A stretch of DNA of 64,000 nucleotides from Jeotgalibacillus sp. ET6 (GCF_029667115.1 NZ_JARUIU010000009.1:1-64000); one strand, 5' to 3'. Positions 1 to 8,358 are shown, counted from the first letter of the stretch. Translations and numbers: made by a program. Notes: generated by a model from the sequence alone, not told the origin.

Positions 1-85
1 TTCCCATGCCGAACACGGAAGTTAAGCTCTTCAGCGCCGATGGTAGTTGGGGGTCTCCCCCTGTGAGAGTAGGACGTTGCTAGGC
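1..85 (+). rRNA. rrf: 5S ribosomal RNA, 3' part
   Basis: The window opens inside a 5S rRNA gene: the internal CCCATGCCGAACACGGAAGT-type loop is present and the 3' strand ends at ...GACGTTGCTAGGC. The 5' end lies outside the window. A tRNA cluster follows after six bases, the usual arrangement of a Bacillus rrn operon (rrnD-trnD type). Confidence 0.95.
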
Positions 86-91
86 TGATTT

Positions 92-166
92 TCCACAGTA
101 GCTCAGTGGTAGAGCTATCGGCTGTTAACCGATCGGTCGTAGGTTCGAGTCCTACCTGTGGAGCCA
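92..166 (+). tRNA. tRNA-Asn (GTT)
   Basis: A full cloverleaf has acceptor TCCACAG/CTGTGGA, anticodon GTT in GCTGTTAACC and TTCGAGTC in the T arm. CCA is encoded. Confidence 0.97.
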
Positions 167-169
167 TAT

Positions 170-261
170 GGAGAGCTGTCCGAGAGGTCGAAGGAGCACG
201 ATTGGAAATCGTGTAGGCGGCTACCGCTGTCTCAAGGGTTCGAATCCCTTGCTCTCCGCCA
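170..261 (+). tRNA. tRNA-Ser (GGA)
   Basis: A class II tRNA with a long variable arm. The acceptor is GGAGAGC/GCTCTCC, the anticodon GGA lies in ATTGGAAAT, and CCA is encoded. Confidence 0.97.
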
Positions 262-281
262 TTCATTTTATTCGTATAAAA

Positions 282-356
282 GGCCCGTTGGTCAAGCGGT
301 TAAGACACCGCCCTTTCACGGCGGTAACACGGGTTCGAATCCCGTACGGGTCACCA
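282..356 (+). tRNA. tRNA-Glu (TTC)
   Basis: Acceptor GGCCCGT/ACGGGTC, anticodon TTC in CCCTTTCACGG, CCA encoded. Confidence 0.97.
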
Positions 357-364
357 GAGAATTT

Positions 365-437
365 GGAGAATTAGCTCAGCTGGGAGAGCATCTGCCTTAC
401 AAGCAGAGGGTCGGCGGTTCGAGCCCGTCATTCTCCA
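365..437 (+). tRNA. tRNA-Val (TAC), no encoded CCA
   Basis: Acceptor GGAGAAT/ATTCTCC and anticodon TAC in GCCTTACAAGC. The gene ends at discriminator A and is followed by CTC instead of CCA, so maturation needs 3' trimming and CCA addition. Confidence 0.95.
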
Positions 438-518
438 CTCGTTATTATCAGAGAGAATAGTCAATAGTTTCTATTTACATTCTCTCACTTTTTCGAAAAA
501 CGAGCATATACTTATTAA

Positions 519-592
<74 letters not shown>

Positions 593-599
593 TTACCAA

Positions 600-675
600 G
601 GTCCCGTGGTGTAGCGGTTAACATGCCTGCCTGTCACGCAGGAGATCGCCGGTTCGATCCCGGTCGGGACCGCCA
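600..675 (+). tRNA. tRNA-Asp (GTC)
   Basis: Acceptor GGTCCCG/CGGGACC, anticodon GTC in CCTGTCACG, CCA encoded. Confidence 0.97.
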
Positions 676-728
676 TTTCTATAAATATTATTGATATCTT
701 ATAGAATACATAGTAAGATTTGTAATAT

Positions 729-804
729 GGCTTTGTAGCTCAGTCGGTAGAGCAATGGACTGAAAATCCATGTGTCGGCGGTTCGATTCCGTCCAAAGCC
801 ACCA
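729..804 (+). tRNA. tRNA-Phe (GAA)
   Basis: Acceptor GGCTTTG/CAAAGCC, anticodon GAA in ACTGAAAAT, CCA encoded. B. subtilis trnD has tRNA-Thr directly after Phe. Here tRNA-Tyr follows and no Thr gene is present. Confidence 0.97.
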
Positions 805-830
805 TGTAATTTTTTTAGCAGATGTATTAT

Positions 831-914
831 GGAGGGGTAGCGAAGTGGCTAAACGCGGCGGACTGTAAATCCGCTCCTTCGGGTTCGGCAGTTCGAATCT
901 GCCCCCCTCCACCA
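831..914 (+). tRNA. tRNA-Tyr (GTA)
   Basis: A class II tRNA with acceptor GGAGGGG/CCCCTCC, anticodon GTA in ACTGTAAAT, a long variable arm and encoded CCA. Confidence 0.97.
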
Positions 915-917
915 TTT

Positions 918-991
918 AGGGGCATAGTTTAAAGGTAGAACAGAGGTCTCCAAAACCTCCGGTGTGGGTTCGATTCCTACTGCCCCTGCCA
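918..991 (+). tRNA. tRNA-Trp (CCA)
   Basis: Acceptor AGGGGCA/TGCCCCT, anticodon CCA in TCTCCAAAA, 3' CCA encoded. Confidence 0.97.
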
Positions 992-1011
992 ATTTTAAAA
1001 TACAATAGTAT

Positions 1012-1088
1012 GGCGGTCGTGGCGAAGTGGTTAACGCACCTGATTGTGGTTCAGGCATTCGTGGGTTCGATTCCCATCGGTCGCCCCA
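1012..1088 (+). tRNA. tRNA-His (GTG)
   Basis: It has the extra 5' G (G-1 opposite C73) typical of tRNA-His, anticodon GTG in ATTGTGGTT, and encoded CCA. Confidence 0.96.
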
Positions 1089-1106
1089 TTTTAATTCAAT
1101 AGTTAT

Positions 1107-1178
1107 TGGGCTATAGCCAAGCGGTAAGGCAACGGATTTTGATTCCGTCATGCGTTGGTTCGAATCCAGCTAGCCCAG
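1107..1178 (+). tRNA. tRNA-Gln (TTG), no encoded CCA
   Basis: Acceptor TGGGCTA/TAGCCCA and anticodon TTG in TTTTGATT. The discriminator G is followed by CTT, so CCA must be added enzymatically. Confidence 0.95.
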
Positions 1179-1183
1179 CTTAA

Positions 1184-1258
1184 GCGGGAGTAGTTCAGTG
1201 GTAGAACACCACCTTGCCAAGGTGGGGGTCGCGAGTTCGAATCTCGTCTTCCGCTCCA
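1184..1258 (+). tRNA. tRNA-Gly (GCC)
   Basis: Acceptor GCGGGAG/CTTCCGC with a G-T pair, anticodon GCC in CTTGCCAAG, CCA encoded. Confidence 0.97.
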
Positions 1259-1267
1259 TTTTTTTTT

Positions 1268-1341
<74 letters not shown>

Positions 1342-1348
1342 ATAATAT

Positions 1349-1429
1349 GCCTGAGTGGTGGAATGGCAGACACGTCGCACTCAAAATGCGATGCCGCGAG
1401 GCGTGCCGGTTCAAGTCCGGCCTCAGGTA
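1349..1429 (+). tRNA. tRNA-Leu (CAA), no encoded CCA
   Basis: A class II tRNA with a variable arm (GCCGCGAGGC) and anticodon CAA in ACTCAAAAT. The acceptor GCCTGAG/CTCAGGT closes with a G-T pair and is followed by A then TTT, so CCA is not encoded. It is the last gene of the compact cluster. Confidence 0.95.
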
Positions 1430-1442
1430 TTTATTAATCAGA

Positions 1443-1486
1443 TAAAACGGTCCTCAGCAATCAGCTTGAGTATCGTTTTATTTTTG
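1443..1486 (+). terminator. Probable terminator of the tRNA cluster
   Basis: AAAACG and CGTTTTATTTTT flank an imperfect inner stem (CTCAGC / GCTTGAG). The T-rich tail fits an intrinsic terminator closing the rRNA-tRNA transcript. Confidence 0.5.
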
Positions 1487-1764
1487 TTTATTTATAACCA
1501 GAAGAAATCATATCGAGCTAATCTTCCGGCTCATTAAATGTATTCGAATTAAAAGGCGGTAAGAGATGTATTGCCTGAGAAATCTCCAAAAATTAAATTA
1601 CGGTTTTTTTTTGCAAAGACTTTGGAATAACGAATGCATTATAGAATATAGTTGAAGAAACAGGAAAGTAACCAGCAGTTATTCAATAAAAATCAACTGT
1701 TTGGTCATCTCTATAAACAAAACAGTTATAAAACAAAAAATGAAGATAATTTTGTCGAAAGATG
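1487..1764. other. AT-rich spacer, no gene seen
   Basis: About 280 bases between the tRNA cluster terminator and the promoter-like sequence of the detached tRNA-Gly. Only short ORFs without ribosome binding sites are present, and no repeat element was recognised. Confidence 0.5.
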
Positions 1765-1793
1765 TTGACGTATTGTAAATTTGATGTTAAATT
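1765..1793 (+). promoter_or_regulatory. Candidate promoter of the detached tRNA-Gly
   Basis: TTGACG is followed after 17 bases by TAAATT, directly upstream of the tRNA at 1810. The separation from the main cluster by a terminator and an AT-rich spacer makes an own promoter likely. The exact -10 is uncertain because TTATATAT lies a few bases further on. Confidence 0.4.
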
Positions 1794-1809
1794 TATATAT
1801 GTTGCTGAT

Positions 1810-1883
1810 GCGGGTGTAGTTTAGTGGTAAAACCTCAGCCTTCCAAGCTGATGTCGTGAGTTCGATTCTCATCACCCGCTCCA
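1810..1883 (+). tRNA. tRNA-Gly (TCC)
   Basis: Acceptor GCGGGTG/CACCCGC with anticodon TCC in CCTTCCAAG, and encoded CCA. It is a single-gene unit with a strong terminator right behind it. Confidence 0.97.
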
Positions 1884-1894
1884 CAATACATAGC

Positions 1895-1937
1895 CAACGC
1901 AGTGTTTCGTTGTATCAACGAAGCATTGCGTTTTTTC
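1895..1937 (+). terminator. Terminator of tRNA-Gly
   Basis: A long hairpin of about 17 bp: AACGCAGTGTTTCGTTG pairs with CAACGAAGCATTGCGTT with few mismatches around a short loop, followed by TTTTTT. Confidence 0.85.
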
Positions 1938-1989
1938 TATTTCTATGAATATATTACCGAATTTAGAGGCAGCCATTACCGATCCGTCT

Positions 1990-2072
1990 GAGGCAAGCTG
2001 AGCGAAAAGCGCCTGCTTTAAGTGAAGTGAAACGTTCAAAGAGCCTGAGACTCTTTTGTCCCAGGCCCCTTA
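1990..2072 (+). repeat. Interspersed ~230-bp element, copy A (decayed)
   Basis: It retains GGCAAGCTGAG, the TGAAGTGAA(C) segment and the end hairpin GAGCCTGAGACTCTTTTGTCCCAGGC of the element seen in fuller form at 20118 and 28172. The middle and left end are lost. The hairpin lies just past the stop codon of the minus-strand gene at 2117. Confidence 0.6.
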
Positions 2073-2116
2073 AAATAAGATTGCTGCCGAGTATTAATCC
2101 TTAAATTTGAAGATCT

Positions 2117-2791
2117 TTATTGAGTGGTTGAAACTATATAGCTTTTTCCAGAGCCGCCATGCACCTGGATGAACATACTCTTAAGTGAATCCGTTAATTG
2201 TATATGAGCCTCCGGGGTCAGGCTTGGCCTCAAGTAGATGATTTGCAGAGCTTCAGTGGTGCTTTGATTAATAGCTGTCCTTTCAGAATCTACAAATGGG
2301 CTCCCAAAAGCTCCGTTTTGGTCAACAGAAACCAGGAGATTTTCAAGTGAATTGGATCGTCCGTTCAATCCTTGATATTCTTCACCGGGTTTCCCCAATC
2401 TGATGGAGACGTCTCCTTTTATTTGAGATGTATCGTATAAACCGATTGGAGACTGGTATTCAAGGGAAAAGAAATTATTAAGGTCAACAGCAGAATGAAC
2501 GGGTGATAAATAATTCTTTTTCTTGATTCTGCGGTATAGAGATTCAGCACTATGCCGGTAGCGGTTGGGGTCTTTGCCCAATGCTTTAAAGATGTCTCTC
2601 CACTCTCTGACGCCTTCAAGGTCTGCAACGTTTGTCTCTTGAAGTTCAAAGAAAATAGATTCCTGAAAAAGCTGCAGCCGGCCTTTTAACATTTGAGGCG
2701 ATTCACCGACCTGGATGTCCTGGTAATGAATGATGCCAAAGGACAGGGGCTCCTTTTGCTGATGCAGTGATGGATGAATAGAAACTTTCAT
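2117..2791 (-). CDS. B3/B4 tRNA-binding domain protein
   Basis: This 224-aa cytosolic protein matches the stand-alone B3/B4 fold that otherwise forms part of the phenylalanyl-tRNA synthetase beta chain. The pattern REWRDIFKALGKDPNRYR, the SLENLLVSVDQNG stretch and the late GG-containing C-terminus are the family hallmarks. Such proteins are suspected of acting on misacylated tRNA or free amino acids, but no reaction is established. The ATG at 2791 follows AAGGAGCTGCTATC. The gene is divergent from queG and its 3' end abuts repeat copy A. Family assignment is good; function is unknown. Confidence 0.8.
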   Translation of the reverse strand: MKVSIHPSLHQQKEPLSFGIIHYQDIQVGESPQMLKGRLQLFQESIFFELQETNVADLEGVREWRDIFKALGKDPNRYRHSAESLYRRIKKKNYLSPVHSAVDLNNFFSLEYQSPIGLYDTSQIKGDVSIRLGKPGEEYQGLNGRSNSLENLLVSVDQNGAFGSPFVDSERTAINQSTTEALQIIYLRPSLTPEAHIQLTDSLKSMFIQVHGGSGKSYIVSTTQ

Positions 2792-2885
2792 GATAGCAGC
2801 TCCTTGTTGTCAATGATATCGTTTATGATAGCAGAAAGCTGAGCATGTTAAAATAAAGAGACCCTTATTGAAAGGAGGGGACGGG

Positions 2886-4019
2886 ATGAATTATCGTTTG
2901 CTGAAACAAGAAATCAAGGATCATGCAGATTCATTAGGAATTGATAAAATCGGTTTTACGACTGCAGATGTTTTTACTGAAATGAAAAATCATCTAATTA
3001 GACAGGAGCAGCTTGGCTATCAATCCGGATTTGAAGAAAAAGACATAAATAAACGTGTGGATCCTTCGTTAATTTTTTCAGAGCCCCGTTCCATTATTGC
3101 GATTGCACTTGCGTATCCATCTAAAATGAAAGATTCTCCAAGAAGCGTAAAAGGAGAAAGAAGAGGAATTTTCGCCAGGGCTTCCTGGGGAGCAGATTAC
3201 CATGAAGTCCTGAGAGATCGTCTAAACAAGCTTGAAGCGTTTATTAAGGAAAGAGTACCTGAAGCACGTTTTCGTTCAATGGTAGACACTGGGGAGCTTG
3301 TGGACCGAGCTGTAGCGGAGAGAGCGGGAATAGGGTGGAGTGCAAAGAACTGTTCAGTCATTACGCCTGAGTTTGGTTCGTATGTTTATTTGGGAGAAAT
3401 GATTACGAATCTGCCATTTGAACCAGATGTTCCAATGAATGACCAGTGCGGATCCTGCAATAAATGTGTAGATGTGTGTCCAACTGGCGCATTAGTTCAG
3501 GGAGGCCAGCTTGACGCTCAGAAGTGTATTGCCTTTTTAACGCAAACGAAAGGATTTTTGCCTGAGCAGTACCGATCCAAAATTGGGAATCGAATCTATG
3601 GCTGTGATACGTGTCAAACGGTATGCCCAAAAAACAAGGGAAAGGATTTTCATTTTCATGAGGAACTTGAACCTGATCCGGAAATAGCAAAGCCCCTTTT
3701 GGAGCCGCTCCTGACAATAAGCAACCGGGATTTTAAAGACACCTACGGACATGTTTCAGGTTCATGGAGAGGGAAGAAGCCTATTCAGCGAAATGCGATC
3801 ATTGCGCTTGCTCACTTTAAAGAAAGTAATGCTCTTCCTTCACTGATTCGTGTAATGCAGGAAGATGTTAGACCAGTCATCAGAGGAACGGCAGCCTGGG
3901 CGGTCGGGAAGATTGGCGGACAGGAAGCACATGAGGCATTGCTGGCTCATGAAGAAAAAGAGAAAGACGAAGAAGTATTAGAGGAAATTAAAAAAGGATT
4001 AGCGTTTGTAAACAATTAA
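2886..4019 (+). CDS. queG: Epoxyqueuosine reductase QueG
   Basis: QueG removes the epoxide oxygen of epoxyqueuosine in tRNA, the last step of queuosine synthesis, using cobalamin and two 4Fe-4S clusters. The 377-aa protein shows the catalytic region MVDTGELVDRAVAERAGIG, the ferredoxin motifs CGSCNKCVDVCP and CDTCQTVCP, an isolated cysteine in DAQKCIAF, and a C-terminal HEAT-like part (residues ~300-375) that holds tRNA. The ATG at 2886 was chosen because AAAGGAGGGG sits just before it; an upstream in-frame start would place the RBS inside the gene. It corresponds to B. subtilis yhbA and lies, as there, just upstream of a yhbB-like gene and trmL. Confidence 0.93.
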   Translation: MNYRLLKQEIKDHADSLGIDKIGFTTADVFTEMKNHLIRQEQLGYQSGFEEKDINKRVDPSLIFSEPRSIIAIALAYPSKMKDSPRSVKGERRGIFARASWGADYHEVLRDRLNKLEAFIKERVPEARFRSMVDTGELVDRAVAERAGIGWSAKNCSVITPEFGSYVYLGEMITNLPFEPDVPMNDQCGSCNKCVDVCPTGALVQGGQLDAQKCIAFLTQTKGFLPEQYRSKIGNRIYGCDTCQTVCPKNKGKDFHFHEELEPDPEIAKPLLEPLLTISNRDFKDTYGHVSGSWRGKKPIQRNAIIALAHFKESNALPSLIRVMQEDVRPVIRGTAAWAVGKIGGQEAHEALLAHEEKEKDEEVLEEIKKGLAFVNN

Positions 4020-4069
4020 TCATGTAATCCCTGAAGCTGTCGTAGGATGGCAAAAAGGGGGGATATGAG

Positions 4070-4537
4070 TTGGCATATAACCGTGGAAATGCAGTGCTGT
4101 ACGCAGAAAAATGGTGGGACGGCAGAAATCCTGCTTATCCTTCATTTGAAGTGGATTGTACAAACTTTATATCTCAATGCCTGCATGCAGGCGGCTGGTC
4201 GATGACCGGATATCCAAACCGCTCAAAAGGCTGGTGGGTGCGCACCAATTCATGGAGTTTCAGCTGGTCCGTTGCTCACTCCCTAAAGTGGTATCTTGAA
4301 TCGAGCGGGAGGGCGCAGCAGGTTTCAAGAGCCAGTGCGCTAAAACAGGGGGATGTTATTTGCTATGACTTTGAAGGGGACGGGAGAATAAATCATACAA
4401 CAATTGTCACTGCCATGCGCTCAGGCGTCCCCCTTGTAAATGCTCATACAAGTGACAGCCGCATGAGAAATTGGGAATATACAGACTCGTCTGCCTATAC
4501 TTCTGCAATTAAATATTACTTTTATGCAATTACATGA
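4070..4537 (+). CDS. Amidase-domain protein (YhbB C-terminal domain type)
   Basis: A 155-aa protein consisting almost wholly of the NlpC/P60-like 'putative amidase' domain found at the end of B. subtilis YhbB. Visible hallmarks are YNRGNAVLYAEKWW, the catalytic cysteine in DCTNFISQCL with tryptophans after it, and the histidines in INHTTIV and NAHTSD. B. subtilis YhbB has an extra N-terminal half that is absent here. The start is TTG at 4070 behind a GGGGGGAT ribosome site. No signal peptide is visible, so it probably acts inside the cell or forespore/mother cell. It sits between queG and trmL as in B. subtilis. Confidence 0.82.
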   Translation: MAYNRGNAVLYAEKWWDGRNPAYPSFEVDCTNFISQCLHAGGWSMTGYPNRSKGWWVRTNSWSFSWSVAHSLKWYLESSGRAQQVSRASALKQGDVICYDFEGDGRINHTTIVTAMRSGVPLVNAHTSDSRMRNWEYTDSSAYTSAIKYYFYAIT

Positions 4538-4587
4538 TAAAATGAAGAAATGATTTAGTTTTGAATAGATTGTTTGAGGTGAAAAGT

Positions 4588-5061
4588 TTGGGAAATCATA
4601 TTGTTTTGTATCAGCCTGAAATACCCGCTAACACAGGAAATATTGCACGTACATGTGCTGCAACTGACACAGCACTTCATTTGATACGTCCACTCGGTTT
4701 TTCTACGGATGATAAAATGCTGAAACGAGCTGGTCTGGATTATTGGAACCATGTACAGATTCACTATTACGACTCGTTAGAAGAATTTTTTGAAAGCAGC
4801 GCAGACGGTGAATATTTCTTTTTAACAAAGTACGGAGAAAAACCTCATTCATCATTCAGCTATGAGGATACTCAAAAAGATTATTACTTTATTTTTGGCA
4901 GAGAAACTTCAGGACTTCCTTCTGATGTGATCGAAAAAAATAAAGACAGGGCTCTTCGGGTGCCAATGAACGATCATGTCCGGTCTCTTAATTTATCAAA
5001 TACAGCTGCTATATTGGTGTATGAGGCACTAAGACAGCAGAATTTTCCAGGATTAAAGTAA
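4588..5061 (+). CDS. trmL: tRNA (cytidine(34)-2'-O)-methyltransferase TrmL (CspR)
   Basis: A SPOUT-class methyltransferase that 2'-O-methylates the wobble base of tRNA-Leu isoacceptors. The 157-aa product begins HIVLYQPEIPANTGNIART and carries the three SPOUT motifs: NTGNIAR, FGRETSGLP and MNDHVRSLNLSNTAAILVYE. The TTG at 4588, just after GAGGTGAAAAG, aligns with the start of B. subtilis CspR; the longer frame from 4561 has no ribosome site. It acts on the same anticodon loop as the queuosine pathway ending in the upstream queG. Confidence 0.92.
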   Translation: MGNHIVLYQPEIPANTGNIARTCAATDTALHLIRPLGFSTDDKMLKRAGLDYWNHVQIHYYDSLEEFFESSADGEYFFLTKYGEKPHSSFSYEDTQKDYYFIFGRETSGLPSDVIEKNKDRALRVPMNDHVRSLNLSNTAAILVYEALRQQNFPGLK

Positions 5062-5070
5062 TAAAGCAGA

Positions 5071-5105
5071 GCGCGATTCTTGCAACAGAGAATCGCGTTT
5101 TTTAC
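5071..5105 (+). terminator. Terminator of trmL
   Basis: GCGATTCT and AGAATCGC form the stem, followed by GTTTTTTA. Confidence 0.85.
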
Positions 5106-5176
5106 ATCAAAACTTTGTTTTTGGTATAGATTTCGATACACTTTAAAAGAAGATTAAAGGGAAGGAGCGTACGTAT

Positions 5177-5926
5177 ATGAAAAAAACGATTGAGTTGCTT
5201 AAAAACCACCGATCCGTTCGTAAATTCAAAGATGTGCCTTTAACAAAGAACCAAATAAAAACTATTGTAGAGGCAGCTCAAATGGCGTCTACTTCAAGCT
5301 TTATTCAAGCCTATACGATAATAGGGATAACAGATAAGGAAAAGAAAAAAGAGTTAGCTGCGCTTGCAGGAGGCCAGGAATATGTAGCAGAGAGCGGCCA
5401 TTTATTTTTATTTTGCGCCGATCTTTACCGCCATGCTCATATTGGGCAATGGAAAGATGCTGATGTTCAGCCTTCGATTGAGAGTACTGAGAAATTTATG
5501 GTGGCAGTGATTGATGCTTCCCTTGCCGCTCAAAACGCCGCAATTGCAGCGGAATCAATGGGGCTTGGCATCTGCTACATAGGAGGAATTCGAAATAATC
5601 TGGCTGAAGTCAACCAGGTAATAGATGCTCCGGAGTATGTCGTTCCCTTGTTTGGCTTGACCGTCGGCGTGCCGGATCAGGAGACCGCTATAAAACCCCG
5701 AATGCCGTTTGAAATGGTCTACCACGAAAACAGCTACGAGTCAGATCCTGATCTGTTAAAAGATAAAGTGAGGGAATACGATAGAGGAATTTCTGCTTAT
5801 TATCATGAACGGACAGAGGGCGTGCGAAGTGATCAATGGTCTGATCAAATGGCCAAAATGCTTGAACGAAAAAGCAGGATGTATATGAAGGATTTTATTG
5901 AAGGAAAAAAATTAAATCGCCATTAA
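5177..5926 (+). CDS. NADPH-dependent FMN nitroreductase (NfsA/NfrA family)
   Basis: An oxygen-insensitive flavin nitroreductase of 249 aa that reduces nitroaromatics, quinones or free flavin with NADPH. The FMN-phosphate-binding start HRSVRKFKDVPL, the ASTSSFIQAYT segment, GLGICYIGGIRN and the NADPH-specific tail IKPRMPFEMVYHENSY place it with NfsA/YcnD/NfrA1. AAGGAGCG precedes the ATG. It is a single gene between two terminators. Which B. subtilis paralogue it matches is not clear. Confidence 0.9.
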   Translation: MKKTIELLKNHRSVRKFKDVPLTKNQIKTIVEAAQMASTSSFIQAYTIIGITDKEKKKELAALAGGQEYVAESGHLFLFCADLYRHAHIGQWKDADVQPSIESTEKFMVAVIDASLAAQNAAIAAESMGLGICYIGGIRNNLAEVNQVIDAPEYVVPLFGLTVGVPDQETAIKPRMPFEMVYHENSYESDPDLLKDKVREYDRGISAYYHERTEGVRSDQWSDQMAKMLERKSRMYMKDFIEGKKLNRH

Positions 5927-5954
5927 AAAAAGCTGCCCTGGGGCAGCTTTTTTA
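5926..5954 (+). terminator. Terminator of the nitroreductase gene
   Basis: AAAAAAGCTGCC and GGCAGCTTTTTT form a tight hairpin. It ends seven bases before the stop of the minus-strand 31-aa ORF, so it may serve both strands. Confidence 0.85.
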
Positions 5955-5960
5955 CTTGTA

Positions 5961-6056
5961 TTAATCTTTATGAGTACCTGGTTTAGAATCATAGCCTGCT
6001 GCGAAAATCGCTGCAAGAAATGCCACACAGATACCTAAAATAAGTGCTGTATTCAT
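5961..6056 (-). CDS. 31-aa single-span membrane peptide
   Basis: The product is MNTALILGICVAFLAA followed by IFAAGYDSKPGTHKD. Residues 3-21 form one hydrophobic helix and the tail is polar. The ATG at 6056 is preceded by AAAAAAGGAGGGCCTATC, a near-perfect ribosome site, which is the main reason to call it real. It lies convergent to the nitroreductase gene and shares its terminator hairpin. No family recognised; the size and shape are those of small membrane peptides that modulate larger complexes. Confidence 0.65.
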   Translation of the reverse strand: MNTALILGICVAFLAAIFAAGYDSKPGTHKD

Positions 6057-6385
6057 ATGATAGGCCCTCCTTTTTTTACGGGAAAATAGATCTGCTGTTT
6101 AAAAGTATACCCTAAAAATGAAGAATAGTGAACAAATGCAGCGCTTTAATGTGAAGAATTATTGAATTCGTCGTTAAAAGAGGCAGGACCCACGACATAA
6201 AGCACACGATCTTATCTGCTGGACCCATCAGCAGGCAGTGAAAACAGTAAGTTGACTATGCAGTATATTTCCCAAAAAGGTCCGATGAAAAAACATAAGT
6301 CATAATTTCTTCTTTTTTTCTTAAAATGGTGAAGAACGATTAAAAATGAATTTATTTTTCGTTTTCATGCAATCTGCAGTTTCTG
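6057..6385. other. Upstream region of prkA
   Basis: About 330 bases without a convincing ORF. A short inverted repeat CTGCTGgacccatCAGCAG lies near 6220. The stretch probably holds divergent promoters for the 31-aa ORF and prkA. Confidence 0.4.
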
Positions 6386-6393
6386 CATACCTT
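6386..6393 (+). promoter_or_regulatory. Candidate sigma-E -10 element of prkA
   Basis: CATACCTT resembles the sigma-E -10 consensus CATACA-T and lies 40 bases before the start codon. The matching -35 is poor (TTCATGCA). B. subtilis prkA is transcribed by sigma-E, which is why this was examined. Confidence 0.28.
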
Positions 6394-6425
6394 TCTACAT
6401 AGGGCCAATAAGGGGGGCGACGTTG

Positions 6426-8321
6426 TTGGATATTTTAAGACGAATGGCTGAATATAGAAGTGAAGAAGAAAGTTTAAAATGGGAAGGTACGTTTTCTGAA
6501 TACGTAGAGTTGTTAAAAGAGCGGCCATGGGTGGCTCAATCAGCCCATTCACGTGTGTACAACATGATAAAAGATGCCGGTGTGGAAGAGAAAAATGGAA
6601 AAAAACAGTATCTCTTCTTTAAAAATCAGCTTTTTGGTTTAGAAGAACCTTTGGAAAAATTAGTAGAGGAATATTTTCATCCTGCTGCAAGAAGACTGGA
6701 TGTAAAAAAACGGATTTTGCTGCTCATGGGTCCGGTCAGCGGAGGTAAATCTACGCTTGTTACGATGATGAAAAGAGGAATGGAAGCCTACTCAAGAACA
6801 GACAGAGGGGCTGTATATGCGATAAAAGGCTGTCCGATGCATGAAGATCCGCTTCATCTTATCCCGCATGCCTTGAGAGAGGACTTTCAAAAGGAATACG
6901 GCATCCGGATTGAAGGTAATTTGTCGCCATTGAATTTGATGCGCCTAGAAAAAGAATTTGATGGACAAATTGAAAATGTACCGGTTGAACGAATCTTTTT
7001 CTCAGAGGATAAGCGGGTCGGTATTGGAACATTCAGCCCCTCTGATCCAAAATCCCAGGATATTGCCGATTTGACAGGAAGCCTCGATTTTTCAACGATC
7101 GCAGAATATGGGTCAGAAAGTGATCCTCGGGCGTACCGTTTTGACGGCGAGCTCAATAAAGCAAATAGAGGGATGATGGAGTTTCAGGAAATGTTAAAAT
7201 GTGATGAGAAATTTTTATGGCATTTGCTTTCCCTGACTCAGGAAGGAAACTTTAAAGCTGGAAGGTTTGCGTTAATCTCGGCTGATGAAATGATTGTGGC
7301 TCATACAAATGAAACTGAGTACAGGTCATTTATTTCCAACAGGAAGAATGAAGCTCTTCATTCGCGTATTATTGTCATGCCGATTCCTTATAATCTCCAA
7401 GTGACGCAGGAAGAAAAAATATATGAAAAATTGATTTCAGAAAGTGATGTCGCGGGTGTGCATATCGCGCCTCATACACTTAAAATTGCTGCGATGTTTA
7501 CTATTCTTACCCGCCTGAAAGAACCTAAACGAAAAGACATTGACTTAATTAAGAAAATGCGTCTTTATGATGGTGAAACGGTTGAAGGATTTAATGGAGC
7601 AGATCTGCAGGAATTAAAAACGGAATATGACGACGAGGGCATGAATGGAATTGATCCTCGTTATGTGATAAACCGTATTTCTTCTACTATTATTCGGAAA
7701 GAAGTTTCTTCTATTAATGCACTTGATGTTTTACGATCGCTGAAAGAAGGACTTGATCAGCATGCTTCCATTACGAAGGATGTAAAAGAGGCCTACCTGG
7801 GTTATATATCACTTGCACGCCGAGAGTTTGATGATATGGCGAAAAAAGAAGTTCAAAAAGCCTTTGTTTACTCGTATGAGGAGTCTGCAAAAACGCTTAT
7901 GGATAATTATCTTGATAATGTGGAGGCTTACTGCCACAAATCCAAGCTGCGTGATCCATTGACTGGCGAAGAAATGACGCCGGACGAGAAGCTGATGCGT
8001 TCCATCGAAGAGCAAATTGGCATTTCAGAAAATGCAAAAAAAGCATTCAGAGAAGAAATTTTAATTCGAATTTCCACTTATGCCAGAAAAGGAAAGCGAT
8101 TTGATTATCATTCCCATGATCGTTTAAGAGAGGCGATTCAGAAAAAATTATTTGCAGATTTAAAAGATGTAGTTAAAATTACGACGTCATCGAAAACGCC
8201 GGATGAGCAGCAGCTGAAGAAAATGAACGAGGTTATTGCACGTTTAATTGATGAGCATGGCTATAATACCTCAAGTGCCAACGAGTTACTCAAATATGTG
8301 GGCAGTTTACTAAACAGATAG
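6426..8321 (+). CDS. prkA: PrkA serine protein kinase / AAA+ sporulation protein
   Basis: A 631-aa PrkA with an N-terminal AAA+ domain (Walker A GPVSGGKST at ~residue 100) and a C-terminal kinase-like domain ending LLKYVGSLLNR. Long stretches such as KGCPMHEDPLHLIPHALRE, IGTFSPSDPKSQDIADLTGS and RGMMEFQEMLKCDEKFLWH are nearly invariant in Bacillus. In B. subtilis it is expressed in the mother cell and works with YhbH and SpoVR-type proteins. The start is TTG at 6426 behind AAGGGGGGCG, matching the known N-terminus MDIL. A small membrane protein gene separates it from yhbH here. Confidence 0.96.
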   Translation: MDILRRMAEYRSEEESLKWEGTFSEYVELLKERPWVAQSAHSRVYNMIKDAGVEEKNGKKQYLFFKNQLFGLEEPLEKLVEEYFHPAARRLDVKKRILLLMGPVSGGKSTLVTMMKRGMEAYSRTDRGAVYAIKGCPMHEDPLHLIPHALREDFQKEYGIRIEGNLSPLNLMRLEKEFDGQIENVPVERIFFSEDKRVGIGTFSPSDPKSQDIADLTGSLDFSTIAEYGSESDPRAYRFDGELNKANRGMMEFQEMLKCDEKFLWHLLSLTQEGNFKAGRFALISADEMIVAHTNETEYRSFISNRKNEALHSRIIVMPIPYNLQVTQEEKIYEKLISESDVAGVHIAPHTLKIAAMFTILTRLKEPKRKDIDLIKKMRLYDGETVEGFNGADLQELKTEYDDEGMNGIDPRYVINRISSTIIRKEVSSINALDVLRSLKEGLDQHASITKDVKEAYLGYISLARREFDDMAKKEVQKAFVYSYEESAKTLMDNYLDNVEAYCHKSKLRDPLTGEEMTPDEKLMRSIEEQIGISENAKKAFREEILIRISTYARKGKRFDYHSHDRLREAIQKKLFADLKDVVKITTSSKTPDEQQLKKMNEVIARLIDEHGYNTSSANELLKYVGSLLNR

Positions 8322-8358
8322 TAAGGACAGCCAGACGTATAAAATGACATGTTTTTTT

